NCBI RefSeq assembly: GCF_003418935.1 | Contig: NZ_QVMT01000002.1 | Span: 496,001 to 560,000 of the forward strand | Direction: 5' to 3' | Origin: Emticicia sp. C21 | Lineage (GTDB): Bacteria; Bacteroidota; Bacteroidia; Cytophagales; Spirosomataceae | Length of the DNA: 64,000 nucleotides | Part shown: positions 1-8,333 of the stretch, piece after piece | Layout: each line of letters opens with the position of its first letter | Position numbering within the stretch: the stretch's first letter is position 1 | The notes under the pieces: generated by a model | What the model saw: the letters and a program-made list of their open reading frames with translations, nothing else | What the model was told of the DNA's origin: nothing | Database searches by the model: none | Made by a program: the position numbers and the translations under genes

Positions 1-1407
1 GTAGATGATTTAGTGAAAAACTACAAAGGCCGTGCGGTAGTAGCGCAAGGAGAAGCATTCGACCCATCTCCGTCTAATATTGAAAACCGTACTAAACGTG
101 GACAAGAGCCTAATGGCCTTGAATATGCTTTATTGCAAAAGTCGACACGTGGTAATACGGTGAGAGCCAATATTACTTTAAGAATCGGTGACGAACAAAG
201 CCTGCAAAACAAACAAACAATTTCGTCATTTACTGCTTCATTATTAAACAAGGGTACTAAAAACCTGACACGTCAGCAAATCAAAGATAGTCTGGATAAA
301 ATCAAGTCTCAGGTATTTGTTGGTGGCGGCGGTAATAATATCGTGGTAAATATCGAGTCAAATAAGGAAAATTTACCGAAAGCCCTGGCTATCGTAACTG
401 ACATTCTGAAAAATCCCGTATTTGATGCCAATGAGTTCGAGAAACTTAGACAAGAAAATATTGCACAGATAGAAGCACAAAAAAGCGACCCACAAGGTCT
501 TGCTTTCACAGCATTCCAACGTACCATGAACCCATATCCGAAAAGCGATGTGCGTTATGTAGGAACATTGGATGAGCAATTAGAGAACGTGAAAAACGTG
601 AAACTGGAAGATGTAAAGAAGTTTTATACTGATTTCTACGGCGCTTCAGCAGCTACAGTTTCGGTAGTAGGTGATTTTGATGAACCAGCTGTTAAAAGCA
701 TCATCAGCACATCTCTGGGCAATTGGAAAAACCCGATTCCGTTCAAACGTATTCAGGCAGTTTATCAGGATATTGCCCCAAGTGCTGCTGCTATTAAGAC
801 ACCGGATAAAGCCAATGCCCTTTTCTTAGCAGGTGTAAACTTGCCTTTACAGGATACTGATGTAGATTACCCTGCCCTTATTTTGGGTAACTATATGTTA
901 GGCGGTGGTTTCCTAAGCTCTCGTCTGGCTGTTAGAATCCGTCAGAAGGAGGGTCTTAGCTATGGGGTAGGTTCGCAATTATCGGGTGCGCCTTTCGATA
1001 AATCTGGCAGCTTCATGACTTATGCTATCTATGCGCCTGAAAACGCTGAGAAACTTGAAAAAGCTTTCTTTGAAGAAATGAACAAAGTGGTTTCTGAGGG
1101 CTTTACCGAAGAAGAACTGAAAGCAGCTAAATCAGGTTGGTTGCAAAGCCGCAGTGTATCTCGTTCGCAGGATAATGAGTTATCAAGCCGTTTGAATAAC
1201 TATTTATATTATGACAGAACTTTGGCTTTTGACGCTGACTTTGAGAAAAAAGTAGAAGCACTAACAGCAGAACAGGTAAACGCAGCGATGAAGAAACACG
1301 TTGACCCTAAAAAAATCTCTATCGTAAAAGCAGGAGATTTCGATAAAAAACCGGCAACCGGTGGAACGGGCACAACCTCTGGTGTTCAGGGAAGCGGAAA
1401 GAATTGA
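1..1407 (+). CDS. M16 family peptidase-like protein, C-terminal part (5' end outside window)
   Basis: The reading frame is open from the first base, so the gene begins upstream of the window and the GTG at 13 is not a convincing start. About 468 residues are visible. They fit the second half of a long M16 (pitrilysin-like) zinc peptidase: a domain start near EYALLQKSTRGNTV, then the segment around RIRQKEGLSYGVGS, which is the typical arginine/tyrosine substrate-binding signature of the non-catalytic M16 half. No HxxEH zinc motif is in the visible part; in this family it sits in the N-terminal half. The C-terminus ends in a Gly/Thr/Ser-rich tail. Members are usually periplasmic or envelope-bound in Bacteroidota, but the signal peptide would lie outside the window. 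Family call is firm; substrate unknown. Confidence 0.85.
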   Translation, partial: VDDLVKNYKGRAVVAQGEAFDPSPSNIENRTKRGQEPNGLEYALLQKSTRGNTVRANITLRIGDEQSLQNKQTISSFTASLLNKGTKNLTRQQIKDSLDKIKSQVFVGGGGNNIVVNIESNKENLPKALAIVTDILKNPVFDANEFEKLRQENIAQIEAQKSDPQGLAFTAFQRTMNPYPKSDVRYVGTLDEQLENVKNVKLEDVKKFYTDFYGASAATVSVVGDFDEPAVKSIISTSLGNWKNPIPFKRIQAVYQDIAPSAAAIKTPDKANALFLAGVNLPLQDTDVDYPALILGNYMLGGGFLSSRLAVRIRQKEGLSYGVGSQLSGAPFDKSGSFMTYAIYAPENAEKLEKAFFEEMNKVVSEGFTEEELKAAKSGWLQSRSVSRSQDNELSSRLNNYLYYDRTLAFDADFEKKVEALTAEQVNAAMKKHVDPKKISIVKAGDFDKKPATGGTGTTSGVQGSGKN

Positions 1408-1424
1408 TAATAGTAGCATGTGGC

Positions 1425-1455
1425 GCGAGCCGAGCGACAGTCGCTTCCAGCTCGC
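1425..1455. repeat. Nested inverted repeat after the M16 gene
   Basis: GCGAGC (1425-1430) pairs with GCTCGC (1450-1455), and inside it AGCGAC (1433-1438) pairs with GTCGCT (1440-1445). It is GC-rich compared with its surroundings and has no T-run, so it looks more like a REP-type palindrome than a classical terminator. Confidence 0.5.
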
Positions 1456-1480
1456 ATACTGCATAGAATTAGTAAACAAA

Positions 1481-1506
1481 CGGAGTCGGTTAATTAGCCG
1501 ACTCCG
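1481..1506. terminator. Hairpin between convergent M16 and TetR genes
   Basis: CGGAGTCGG (1481-1489) and CCGACTCCG (1498-1506) form a perfect 9-bp stem with an 8-base loop. The stop codon of the TetR gene lies in the loop. Only weak T-runs follow on either side, so it is a plausible bidirectional terminator of moderate strength. Confidence 0.55.
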
Positions 1507-2125
1507 TTCGTTTTAATAATCCTTTATACTCATTCAAACCCTTCTCAGTCAGATAAGGCACTATCAATGTAAAAGCAATATTCAGATAAGTTGGTAATTT
1601 GTCTTCTTCTTTGCCCTCAAACAAAATCTCGGCACTAGCCAGCCAGAAATCGCCAATAATAAAAAGCTGATTGAAAAAGTTTTCGTATTGTCCTTCTATA
1701 ATATCAGGCTTTAGAAACCCGGCTTGTATACCGGCATCCATTCCCATTCTAAAGAATATTCTTCGGCTATTGACCAAATCACGGTGTTTTTGTTTCAGAC
1801 TCGGATTCCTTCGGGTAAGGCTGATAAAATCCTGTATGAGAAACTTGTATTTATAGAGTCTTTCAAAGACAAAAGCGCATAGATTATAAAGGGTTTGCAG
1901 GTTGACTGCATTAAACAGAGCAGGTTCATGCAATACATTATTCAATTCTTCTATCAACTGCTCATAAAGCGTTTCAGCAATAGCATCAGTATTCGGAAAA
2001 TGGTAACACAAATTTCCATGACTCATGCCTAATTCTTTAGCAATATGCCTGACCGTAATCGTATCAACTCCATGCTGATTAAATAATTGTAATGATGTGT
2101 GAAGAATCCGTTGTTTGGTAGTCAT
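1490..2125 (-). CDS. TetR/AcrR family transcriptional regulator
   Basis: A 211-residue protein with an N-terminal helix-turn-helix of TetR type (residues about 3-50: KQRILHTSLQLF, then TVRHIAKELGMSHGNLCYHF) followed by an all-helical ligand/dimerisation domain without recognisable ligand residues. Length is typical for the family. It probably represses itself: a perfect palindrome, ATTAGAACA-AA-TGTTCTAAT, lies at 2171-2190 just upstream of its start and covers the likely -33 box. The same palindrome recurs twice before the membrane-protein gene at 3829, which makes that gene the best candidate target. The family, operator and targets agree well; the inducer is unknown. The start ATG follows a leader of ordinary length. 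Confidence 0.9.
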   Translation of the reverse strand: MTTKQRILHTSLQLFNQHGVDTITVRHIAKELGMSHGNLCYHFPNTDAIAETLYEQLIEELNNVLHEPALFNAVNLQTLYNLCAFVFERLYKYKFLIQDFISLTRRNPSLKQKHRDLVNSRRIFFRMGMDAGIQAGFLKPDIIEGQYENFFNQLFIIGDFWLASAEILFEGKEEDKLPTYLNIAFTLIVPYLTEKGLNEYKGLLKRTESAN

Positions 2126-2148
2126 GTAAGAATCAGGGAATTTTTCAG

Positions 2149-2181
2149 CGAAGATACGAAAAAAAACTCAATTAGAACAAA
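2149..2181 (-). promoter_or_regulatory. Putative tetR promoter (-33 TTTG, N21, -7 TATCTTCG)
   Basis: On the minus strand TTTG (2178-2181) is followed after 21 bases by TATCTTCG (2149-2156), one change from the Bacteroidota -7 consensus TAnnTTTG. The -33 box lies inside the TetR palindrome, consistent with autorepression. Confidence 0.6.
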
Positions 2182-2190
2182 TGTTCTAAT
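2171..2190. promoter_or_regulatory. TetR operator O1 (tetR promoter)
   Basis: Perfect inverted repeat with 9-bp arms and a 2-bp spacer (ATTAGAACA, AA, TGTTCTAAT). The same arms occur at 3764-3783 and, with one mismatch, at 3793-3812. Nothing else in the window resembles it. Confidence 0.8.
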
Positions 2191-2214
2191 TTTGTGTTGC
2201 GTTTAAATAAATAA

Positions 2215-2232
2215 AGCCGACTTGAGTCGGCT
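2215..2232. repeat. Short perfect palindrome
   Basis: AGCCGACT (2215-2222) and AGTCGGCT (2225-2232) form an 8-bp stem with a 2-base loop. A second hairpin, ACGGTG 2263-2268 with CACCGT 2281-2286, sits just downstream of the sugar dehydrogenase stop and may end that minus-strand transcript. Confidence 0.45.
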
Positions 2233-2312
2233 CTACATAATAAAAAACCTTTGTTTAATTAGACGGTGACCGAGACGGCGCACCGTTTTATTCGCTGATA
2301 CTAATAATTTAA

Positions 2313-3554
2313 TTACTTCGTAAATATTCTATATAATCTTCCTTCATCCGTAACGGCATACAAAGCTCCATCTTTGCCTTGCGTAATATCACGGAATCGT
2401 TGTTTTTCTGTTTCCAGCAATCTCTCTTCACCAACTACTTTATTGTTTTTAATGACTAACCTATCTATGTGTTTTGCACTTAAACAGGCCAGAAAAAGAT
2501 TATTTGTCCATTCTGGTATAACATCGCCGCTAAAGAAAGTCATACCGCTGGCTGATATAACCGGGTCCCAGTAATAAACAGGTTGTTCAAGCCCTTCCTG
2601 CTGCTGAATACCGGCTCCAATCTTTGGCCCCTTATATTCAACACCATAGGTTATAATAGGCCAGCCATAGTTTTTTCCGGCTTTTATAATATTTAGTTCA
2701 TCACCTCCTTTAGGGCCAAACTCATTTTCCCATAAATCACCTGTGGTAGGGTGAAAGGCTAATCCTTGTACATTCCGGTTACCATAGGCATATATCTCAG
2801 GTCTGGCATCTCCCTTCCCGACAAAAGGGTTGCCACTGGCTGGCTTACCATCTTTGGTTATTCTCAATATCTTACCCAAAGCCGAATTTAATTGCTGTGC
2901 TTGTGGTCGGGTTTCAATATCTGAACGCTCTCCGGTACTTACAAACAAGTTACCGCTTTTATCAACTAAGATTCTACCGCCGAAGTGTTTATCGCCATCA
3001 TAAACCGGAGTGGCTCTGTAGATAACCGTGGCCCCTTCAATAGTTTTCTCGTCGGCTGAAAGTTTTCCTTTGGCTACTGCAGTCAGATTCCCACCAGGAC
3101 GTTTTTCTGAGAAAACCCAGAAAATCATACGATTAGTGCTAAAATCAGGGTCAAGCGTTAGCCCTAATAAACCTCCTTGTCCTTTAGAATCTACCTCAGG
3201 GATACCTTTAATTGGCTCACTAAGTGTGCCTGTATTAGTAGCAATTCGCATGGTTCCTTCTTTTTCTGTAATCAACAACCTACCATCTGGTAAACCCACA
3301 ATACCCCAGGGTTTTTTCAGGTCTTTTGTCAAAACTTTGCCCTCATAAGGGGTCTGCGTTGTTACAGCTGCTATCCTTGTTTGTCCGACAAAGGCAGGCT
3401 TGTAATCTGTATTGGGATTTTCCTTTTCTACTGAAGCTAAAGTTGAGATAGTTTCGCCGTCAGCAGTAGTTTCCGGAGCTTTCTGAGAATTGTTTTTGCA
3501 AGAAGATAGACCAAGCAGTATAGCTGCCAGAATGGTTAGCATTTCTTTTTTCAT
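2313..3554 (-). CDS. PQQ-dependent sugar dehydrogenase family lipoprotein
   Basis: A 413-residue protein with a lipoprotein signal peptide (lipobox LSSC, Cys at residue 19), so it is probably anchored in the envelope and faces the periplasm. From about residue 70 it follows the six-bladed beta-propeller of soluble aldose/glucose dehydrogenases (GSDH family): KPWGIVGLPDGRLLITEKEG at the start, GQGGLLGLTLDPDF, DKHFGGRILVDKSGNLFVSTGER, YAYGNRNVQGLAFHPTTGDLWENEFGPKGGDELN. Known members oxidise aldose sugars with PQQ and calcium. No PQQ biosynthesis gene is in the window. It lies between two TetR operator regions, so it may be influenced by that regulator, but its own promoter shows no palindrome. 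Substrate unknown. Confidence 0.88.
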   Translation of the reverse strand: MKKEMLTILAAILLGLSSCKNNSQKAPETTADGETISTLASVEKENPNTDYKPAFVGQTRIAAVTTQTPYEGKVLTKDLKKPWGIVGLPDGRLLITEKEGTMRIATNTGTLSEPIKGIPEVDSKGQGGLLGLTLDPDFSTNRMIFWVFSEKRPGGNLTAVAKGKLSADEKTIEGATVIYRATPVYDGDKHFGGRILVDKSGNLFVSTGERSDIETRPQAQQLNSALGKILRITKDGKPASGNPFVGKGDARPEIYAYGNRNVQGLAFHPTTGDLWENEFGPKGGDELNIIKAGKNYGWPIITYGVEYKGPKIGAGIQQQEGLEQPVYYWDPVISASGMTFFSGDVIPEWTNNLFLACLSAKHIDRLVIKNNKVVGEERLLETEKQRFRDITQGKDGALYAVTDEGRLYRIFTK

Positions 3555-3763
3555 TGTTGTGTTTTATTTGTGTGATCAATAGGGTCTTAAAAGCTAATAA
3601 CATTACTAAGGAGATGCATTTAAGACGATTAGTATATATAACTAAATTGAAAGCAAAATGGCTGAAACAGAGAGAAATAAATTTACTTTTGAGAGCCTTT
3701 CGCCGTTTCATTATATGAAAAAGTTGCCCCATATAGATTTTTGATGATTTTAGATAAATTATT

Positions 3764-3783
3764 ATTAGAACATTTGTTCTAAT
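3764..3783. promoter_or_regulatory. TetR operator O2, over the -33 box of the gene at 3829
   Basis: Perfect palindrome ATTAGAACA, TT, TGTTCTAAT, the reverse complement of O1. The -33 box TTTG (3773-3776) lies in its centre. Confidence 0.8.
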
Positions 3784-3805
3784 AAATTATATTTTAGTAC
3801 ATTTG
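3773..3805 (+). promoter_or_regulatory. Promoter of the membrane-protein gene at 3829
   Basis: TTTG (3773-3776), a 21-base spacer, then TACATTTG (3798-3805), an exact TAnnTTTG. The two boxes are each inside a TetR palindrome. The predicted start of transcription, about 3811, leaves a leader of under 20 bases. Confidence 0.75.
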
Positions 3806-3812
3806 TTCTAAA
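3793..3812. promoter_or_regulatory. TetR operator O3, over the -7 box
   Basis: TTTAGTACA, TT, TGTTCTAAA: the O1/O2 palindrome with one internal mismatch (T for A in the left arm) and altered outer bases. Centre to centre it is 29 bp from O2, close to three helical turns. Confidence 0.75.
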
Positions 3813-3828
3813 TTTTAATATTACTCCA

Positions 3829-4173
3829 ATGACAGCCAAAATAAATAACCCGTATTTACTACTAGCACGAAATATATTAGTCGCCATAGGTACCGGCTCT
3901 TTAATCGCTTATACCAATTTTCATGTCGAAACCGGATACTGGGCCATGTCTATCATAGCACTTTCAAGTTTCCTGATTGGTTTCTTAGAACCACGCAGAG
4001 GTTGGATTCTTGCCTTGATACAAGCCTCAATTGTGATATGTTTTTACTATCTCAAACCTATCAAGCCTATTAGTGAAGACCTCGCTATGTTTACTTCACA
4101 TATAGCAGTGGCTCAGTCTTTAGTTTTCAGTTTTGTGGCAGGGGCTTTGAGAAGATTATATCTGAAGAAATAA
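3829..4173 (+). CDS. Small multi-pass membrane protein, likely TetR target
   Basis: A 114-residue hydrophobic protein with about four membrane segments (near residues 10-26, 34-50, 58-74 and 89-106), short charged loops (EPRRGW at 52-57) and a basic end RRLYLKK. I do not recognise the family. Its promoter is covered by two copies of the TetR palindrome found before the regulator gene at 1490-2125, so it is probably repressed by that protein and induced by a small molecule, as transport or resistance genes often are. A transport role is only inference; the protein is about the size of SMR-type pumps, but no SMR motif (conserved Glu in the first helix) was found. A terminator follows at 4204-4227. 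Confidence 0.8.
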   Translation: MTAKINNPYLLLARNILVAIGTGSLIAYTNFHVETGYWAMSIIALSSFLIGFLEPRRGWILALIQASIVICFYYLKPIKPISEDLAMFTSHIAVAQSLVFSFVAGALRRLYLKK

Positions 4174-4203
4174 GCTGTAATACTAGTGCTGATTTATCAT
4201 ATG

Positions 4204-4227
4204 AAAAGGGCTTTGAATAGCCCTTTT
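4204..4227 (+). terminator. Rho-independent terminator
   Basis: AAAAGGGCT (4204-4212), loop TTGAAT, AGCCCTTTT (4219-4227) and further T residues to 4230. It closes the single-gene transcript starting at 3811 or so. Confidence 0.85.
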
Positions 4228-4419
4228 TTTGTGTCTGATAGTATATAAAAAAATAAGCCGGAGAATAAAAGTGGGAACAAGACTGCATTTCGTAGCTCTC
4301 CCTGCTGCATAAGCCGGAAAATTATCGTAACCCAGGATTTTAATTTCGGTTTCAACGAGTATAAACGCTTATTTTTTAGTAATTTACCAACAGACTCTAA
4401 CTCTCTGAATATTCCTTCT

Positions 4420-7400
4420 ATGCGTTACCTTTCCCTGATTTCGCTAAGCTTGCTTTTATCTTGTCAGCAAAAAACACAACAACCTATACTTTCACCCGAA
4501 CACCAGAAGGCGTTGGAGTCCATTAGTGTGATGGATGGCTTTAAGGTGGAACTGGTAGCTGCAGAACCCTTAGTAGCAGATCCCGTGGCAATGGAAGTAG
4601 ACGAAGATGGAAATATGTATGTGGTTGAAATGCATGGCTACCCCTTGGATTTAACCCGAACCGGAAAAGTAAAATTGCTGAAAGATACCAATAATGATGG
4701 CTATCCTGATACAAGTATCGTTTTTGCCGATAGTCTACGATTACCCACAGGTATTATGCGCTGGAATAAAGGCATTATCATCACCGATACGCCTGATGTG
4801 ATTTATCTGGAAGATACCAATAACGATGGCAAGGCAGATATAAGAAAAGTAATGCTGACAGGCTTTGCGCTTTCAAATCCTCAGCATAACCTGAATACGC
4901 CCCGTTTTGAAATAGATAACTGGATTTACCTGGGGCATGAAGCCGTGGTAACCCCATTTGTCTATAAAAAAGAGTTTGGTGATGAAGGGCAAAATATCTA
5001 TTTCCCGGATAAACCTAACGGTCAAACCTTAGGTAAAAATGCCAACGGTCGTGCCGTGAGATTTAAGCCTGATACTTATCAGGTAGAAGAAGTATCCGGT
5101 GAAACCCAATTTGGCCACACGATGGATGCCTGGGGGCATCATTTGTATACCAGCAATGCTGACCACCTGTTTCATGAGGTTTTAGCCAGCCAATACCTGA
5201 AAAATAACCCGAATTTATTGGTTTCTAATGCCAGTCAGGATATTTCAGACCATGGTAACGCAGCCGAGATTTATCCGATTACCCAGAATCCTAATCACCA
5301 GTTATTGACTGATGTGGGTGTAATTACTTCTTCCTGTGGGGTTACCTGGTATTTAGGTGGAGCATTCGGAGATAAATTCAAAGATGTAACTTTTGTAGGG
5401 GAACCTGTGCATAATCTGGTACATGCTGATGTAATTAAACAATCGGGTGCAAGTTTTACGGCAAGTCGCCTGAATGAAAAATCAGAATTTTTAGCATCGA
5501 AAGATGATTGGTTTCGTCCGGTGAATTTCTATATCGGGCCTGATGGTGCTTTATATGTGATTGACTATTACCGTCAGATTGTTGAACACCCCGAATGGAT
5601 GTCAGACGAAATCAACAAATCAGGTGCTTTATATAATGGTACAGATAAAGGTAGAATTTATAGAGTGGTTCCGGAAAAAGGTTTGCCAATGGATTGGCTT
5701 AATAAACTCAATCTATCCAAACAATCAGATGCTGAACTGGTAAAATTGCTGGAAAACGAGAATATCTGGTATCGTCGCACAGCGCAAAGATTATTATTGC
5801 AACGTCAGGCAAAGGGCGTTACTAACGCCCTAAGAGACATTATTAGTAAAAGCACCTTAGCCGAAGCAAAGATTCATGCGTTATGGTTATTGGATGGGCT
5901 GAAGACTATAGAGGTTCAGGATATTATTCAGGCTTTTCGTGATGATGAAGCAGGCGTTAGAGAAAATGGCATTAAAGTAGCCGAAAATTATATCAATCAA
6001 TTGCCTGCCAAATCTGATACTGAAAAACTGAAAAAAGAACTTGTTGGCTTACACAATGACGGCAATAACAAAGTAAGATTTCAATTACTGAATACCCTCG
6101 GTTTTGTAAAAACACTTGAATCAGAACAAGCCCGTCTGGATATATTGAAAAGAGACTTTCATGATAAATGGATAGGAGTAGCCTGTATTGCTTCGTTTGC
6201 AGGAAAAGAGAATCAGGTATTTGATTTTGCCGTGAAAGAACTGTCCAAAGAAAAATCAGAAGAAACCGCAGAATTTTTCTCCAATATAGGTGCTACCATT
6301 GCCAATAGCGGCAACAAGGAGGTATTTGCAGCTATTTTTTCTTACATCAGTACTACAGGAGAAAACGCGAACGATGATTGGTGGAAAGCAGCTACTTTGA
6401 GCGGTATCTCAAAACTCTGGCATTATAAGGGTATTACTGTTCCATTGACTGATGCAGATAAAGACCGCTTGTTAATGGCTTTCTCAGCCAATAGTTCACC
6501 TGAATACAGAAGTGCTTGTCTGAATTTATTAGAAGTAACCGGTTTGCCAAAAGGTGGGAGTGGCGCAGGAAAAATCAGGGAGGCAAAAGATATATTAACC
6601 GATAAAAGCCAGGATGAAAAGCTTCGTGCTGATGCAGTAAAGTTATTGTCAATAGCTAATGCTAATGCCTATAAAAAAGACTTTTTGCAGATACTAACCA
6701 CAAAAGAACCAGAAGTAGTACAGGCAAGTGTCTTGAAAACCCTAAGTAAAATCGGAGATAGATCTACCTTCGATTTCTTATTGAAAGAGTTTAAGAATTT
6801 CTCTGCACCGATTCAGCAAAAAGTAGTCGAATTGTTAATGGCGAAACCAGAACGTATTCCTTTATTATTAACTGCTTTAGAACAAAAAAGAATTGATAAA
6901 TCAGCCATAGGCTGGCGGCAAATGGTTGATCTAATGAATTATGAAGAAACTAATATCCGTGCGTTTGCACGCAAAGTATTGGCCGTAAATGAAGACCGTA
7001 AGGCTGTTTTACAAACCTATATGAAGGCATTGGATATGAAAGGCGTACAAGCTAACGGCAAAAAGGTATTCGAAACAAATTGCGCCACCTGCCATCAAAT
7101 TGAGGGAGTAAATGGCGTAAACTTCGGCCCTAACCTGTCAACTCTAAGAAGCCGCAATGCTAATTCGATTCTAACCGAGATTATTAATCCGAATAACTCA
7201 ATTGCCGATAAATACGATTTCTGGACGTTGACTTTTAAGAATGGCACATCCATGGGAGGCTTGATATTACAGGAAAATGCCAACGTGCTCACACTTAGAG
7301 AAGTAGGGGGGAAAGAAAGTGTGATACAGAAAAAGGACGTTGCCAAAATGGTAAAATCAGAAACTTCTATTATGCCTAATGGCTTAGAAAATGCCATCAG

Positions 7401-7446
7401 TGTAAAAGAAATGGCTGATCTGATAGCATTCATTCAAAATAAATAA
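4420..7446 (+). CDS. PVC-type cytochrome c / membrane-bound dehydrogenase lipoprotein with HEAT repeats
   Basis: A 1008-residue lipoprotein (lipobox LLSC, Cys at 15). Residues about 30-420 form a beta-propeller related to the membrane-bound dehydrogenase family common in Planctomycetes and Bacteroidota, with two calcium-loop-like segments (DTNNDGYPD near 88, DTNNDGKAD near 134). Residues about 430-850 are helical and read as HEAT-like repeats. At the end is a single c-type heme domain: CATCH at 888-892, and a likely axial Met in the IMPNGL segment near 985. Family knowledge suggests periplasmic oxidation of a sugar or alcohol with electrons passed to the heme. Substrate is not inferable. It stands alone, with no partner oxidoreductase beside it, though the sugar dehydrogenase at 2313-3554 is nearby. 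Confidence 0.85.
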   Translation: MRYLSLISLSLLLSCQQKTQQPILSPEHQKALESISVMDGFKVELVAAEPLVADPVAMEVDEDGNMYVVEMHGYPLDLTRTGKVKLLKDTNNDGYPDTSIVFADSLRLPTGIMRWNKGIIITDTPDVIYLEDTNNDGKADIRKVMLTGFALSNPQHNLNTPRFEIDNWIYLGHEAVVTPFVYKKEFGDEGQNIYFPDKPNGQTLGKNANGRAVRFKPDTYQVEEVSGETQFGHTMDAWGHHLYTSNADHLFHEVLASQYLKNNPNLLVSNASQDISDHGNAAEIYPITQNPNHQLLTDVGVITSSCGVTWYLGGAFGDKFKDVTFVGEPVHNLVHADVIKQSGASFTASRLNEKSEFLASKDDWFRPVNFYIGPDGALYVIDYYRQIVEHPEWMSDEINKSGALYNGTDKGRIYRVVPEKGLPMDWLNKLNLSKQSDAELVKLLENENIWYRRTAQRLLLQRQAKGVTNALRDIISKSTLAEAKIHALWLLDGLKTIEVQDIIQAFRDDEAGVRENGIKVAENYINQLPAKSDTEKLKKELVGLHNDGNNKVRFQLLNTLGFVKTLESEQARLDILKRDFHDKWIGVACIASFAGKENQVFDFAVKELSKEKSEETAEFFSNIGATIANSGNKEVFAAIFSYISTTGENANDDWWKAATLSGISKLWHYKGITVPLTDADKDRLLMAFSANSSPEYRSACLNLLEVTGLPKGGSGAGKIREAKDILTDKSQDEKLRADAVKLLSIANANAYKKDFLQILTTKEPEVVQASVLKTLSKIGDRSTFDFLLKEFKNFSAPIQQKVVELLMAKPERIPLLLTALEQKRIDKSAIGWRQMVDLMNYEETNIRAFARKVLAVNEDRKAVLQTYMKALDMKGVQANGKKVFETNCATCHQIEGVNGVNFGPNLSTLRSRNANSILTEIINPNNSIADKYDFWTLTFKNGTSMGGLILQENANVLTLREVGGKESVIQKKDVAKMVKSETSIMPNGLENAISVKEMADLIAFIQNK

Positions 7447-7466
7447 GAGAGGCTACAAAACCTCTC
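7447..7466. terminator. Weak hairpin between convergent genes
   Basis: GAGAGG (7447-7452) and CCTCTC (7461-7466) with an 8-base loop lie between the cytochrome gene and the convergent aldolase gene. The following T-runs are short, so termination is plausible but not certain. Confidence 0.4.
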
Positions 7467-7496
7467 CTATTTAATAAATTAATATCTTCTATAAAC

Positions 7497-8300
7497 TTAG
7501 GCATAAGGATTACTTACATTCTTAGGCTCGCTGATGGTTTTATGGTGGAATGTTTTCACCGTATCAACCGCTCCTTGTTTCAACAAAGTAGTATCGTTGG
7601 CAGCTGTTACAAATCTGAATCCCATTTCTGACATTCTGATAGCCACTTCGGGAGATGGACACTGAATCCCGGCAATCAGGTTATTCTTGGTGCAGGCATT
7701 CAATACTTTATCAAAAGCGTTTAGTAATTCAACATCATCAAAATCGCCCTGACGGGGGCGCCTCATAGAAATACTCAGATCCCAGGGTCCTATGTATAAG
7801 CCTGTCATGGTAGGCGTTTTAGCAATATCTTCTACGTTTTTCAGACCCTCAACCGTTTCAATCATTGACATCGTCACAATCTCTTCTGTCGATTTCTCAA
7901 AATAACCTTCACCACCATATACACTGGCTCTCACCGGCCCAAAACTTCTATATCCGTCAGGTACATAACGACAAGCACCAACAAAACTTTCAGATTCCTC
8001 GCGGGTGTTTATCATCGGGCATATAATTCCATAGGCGCCCATGTCTAGCATCTTCATATGAGAGGCAGGGTCATTCCATTGAACTCTTACCAATGGAACT
8101 GTATCGGTAGTAGAAATAGCCTGAAACATGGTCAGAATCGTCATATGATCACTTGCTAATCCATGCTGGGCGTCAATCGTCATAGCATCAAAACCGCAAT
8201 GAGCCACTACTTCGGCTGTCCACGAGGACGGAATCGTAACCCAGGCATTTACTACAGTTTTATCTTCTTTCCACAGTTGTTTCAATCGGTTGGGGCGCAT
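7497..8300 (-). CDS. HpcH/HpaI family aldolase
   Basis: A 267-residue class II (metal-dependent) pyruvate/2-oxoacid aldolase of the HpcH/HpaI type. Visible signatures are WVTIPSSWTAEVVAHCGFDAMTIDAQHG near the start, PLVRVQWNDP, GAYGIICPMINTREES, the metal-binding Glu in MIETVEGLKNVEDI, and the segment TGLYIGPWDLSISM. Relatives cleave 4-hydroxy-2-oxoheptanedioate or 2-keto-3-deoxy-sugar acids to pyruvate and an aldehyde. Which substrate is used here cannot be told. It lies 33 bp after smpB on the same strand and could share its transcript, with no obvious functional link. Confidence 0.85.
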   Translation of the reverse strand: MRPNRLKQLWKEDKTVVNAWVTIPSSWTAEVVAHCGFDAMTIDAQHGLASDHMTILTMFQAISTTDTVPLVRVQWNDPASHMKMLDMGAYGIICPMINTREESESFVGACRYVPDGYRSFGPVRASVYGGEGYFEKSTEEIVTMSMIETVEGLKNVEDIAKTPTMTGLYIGPWDLSISMRRPRQGDFDDVELLNAFDKVLNACTKNNLIAGIQCPSPEVAIRMSEMGFRFVTAANDTTLLKQGAVDTVKTFHHKTISEPKNVSNPYA

Positions 8301-8333
8301 TCGACTTACAGATTTTGGTGGTTAATATTCATA

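Noticed and set aside
3460-3732. 90-residue minus-strand frame overlapping the sugar dehydrogenase start
   Set aside because: It is out of frame with the lipoprotein signal and shows no family features.
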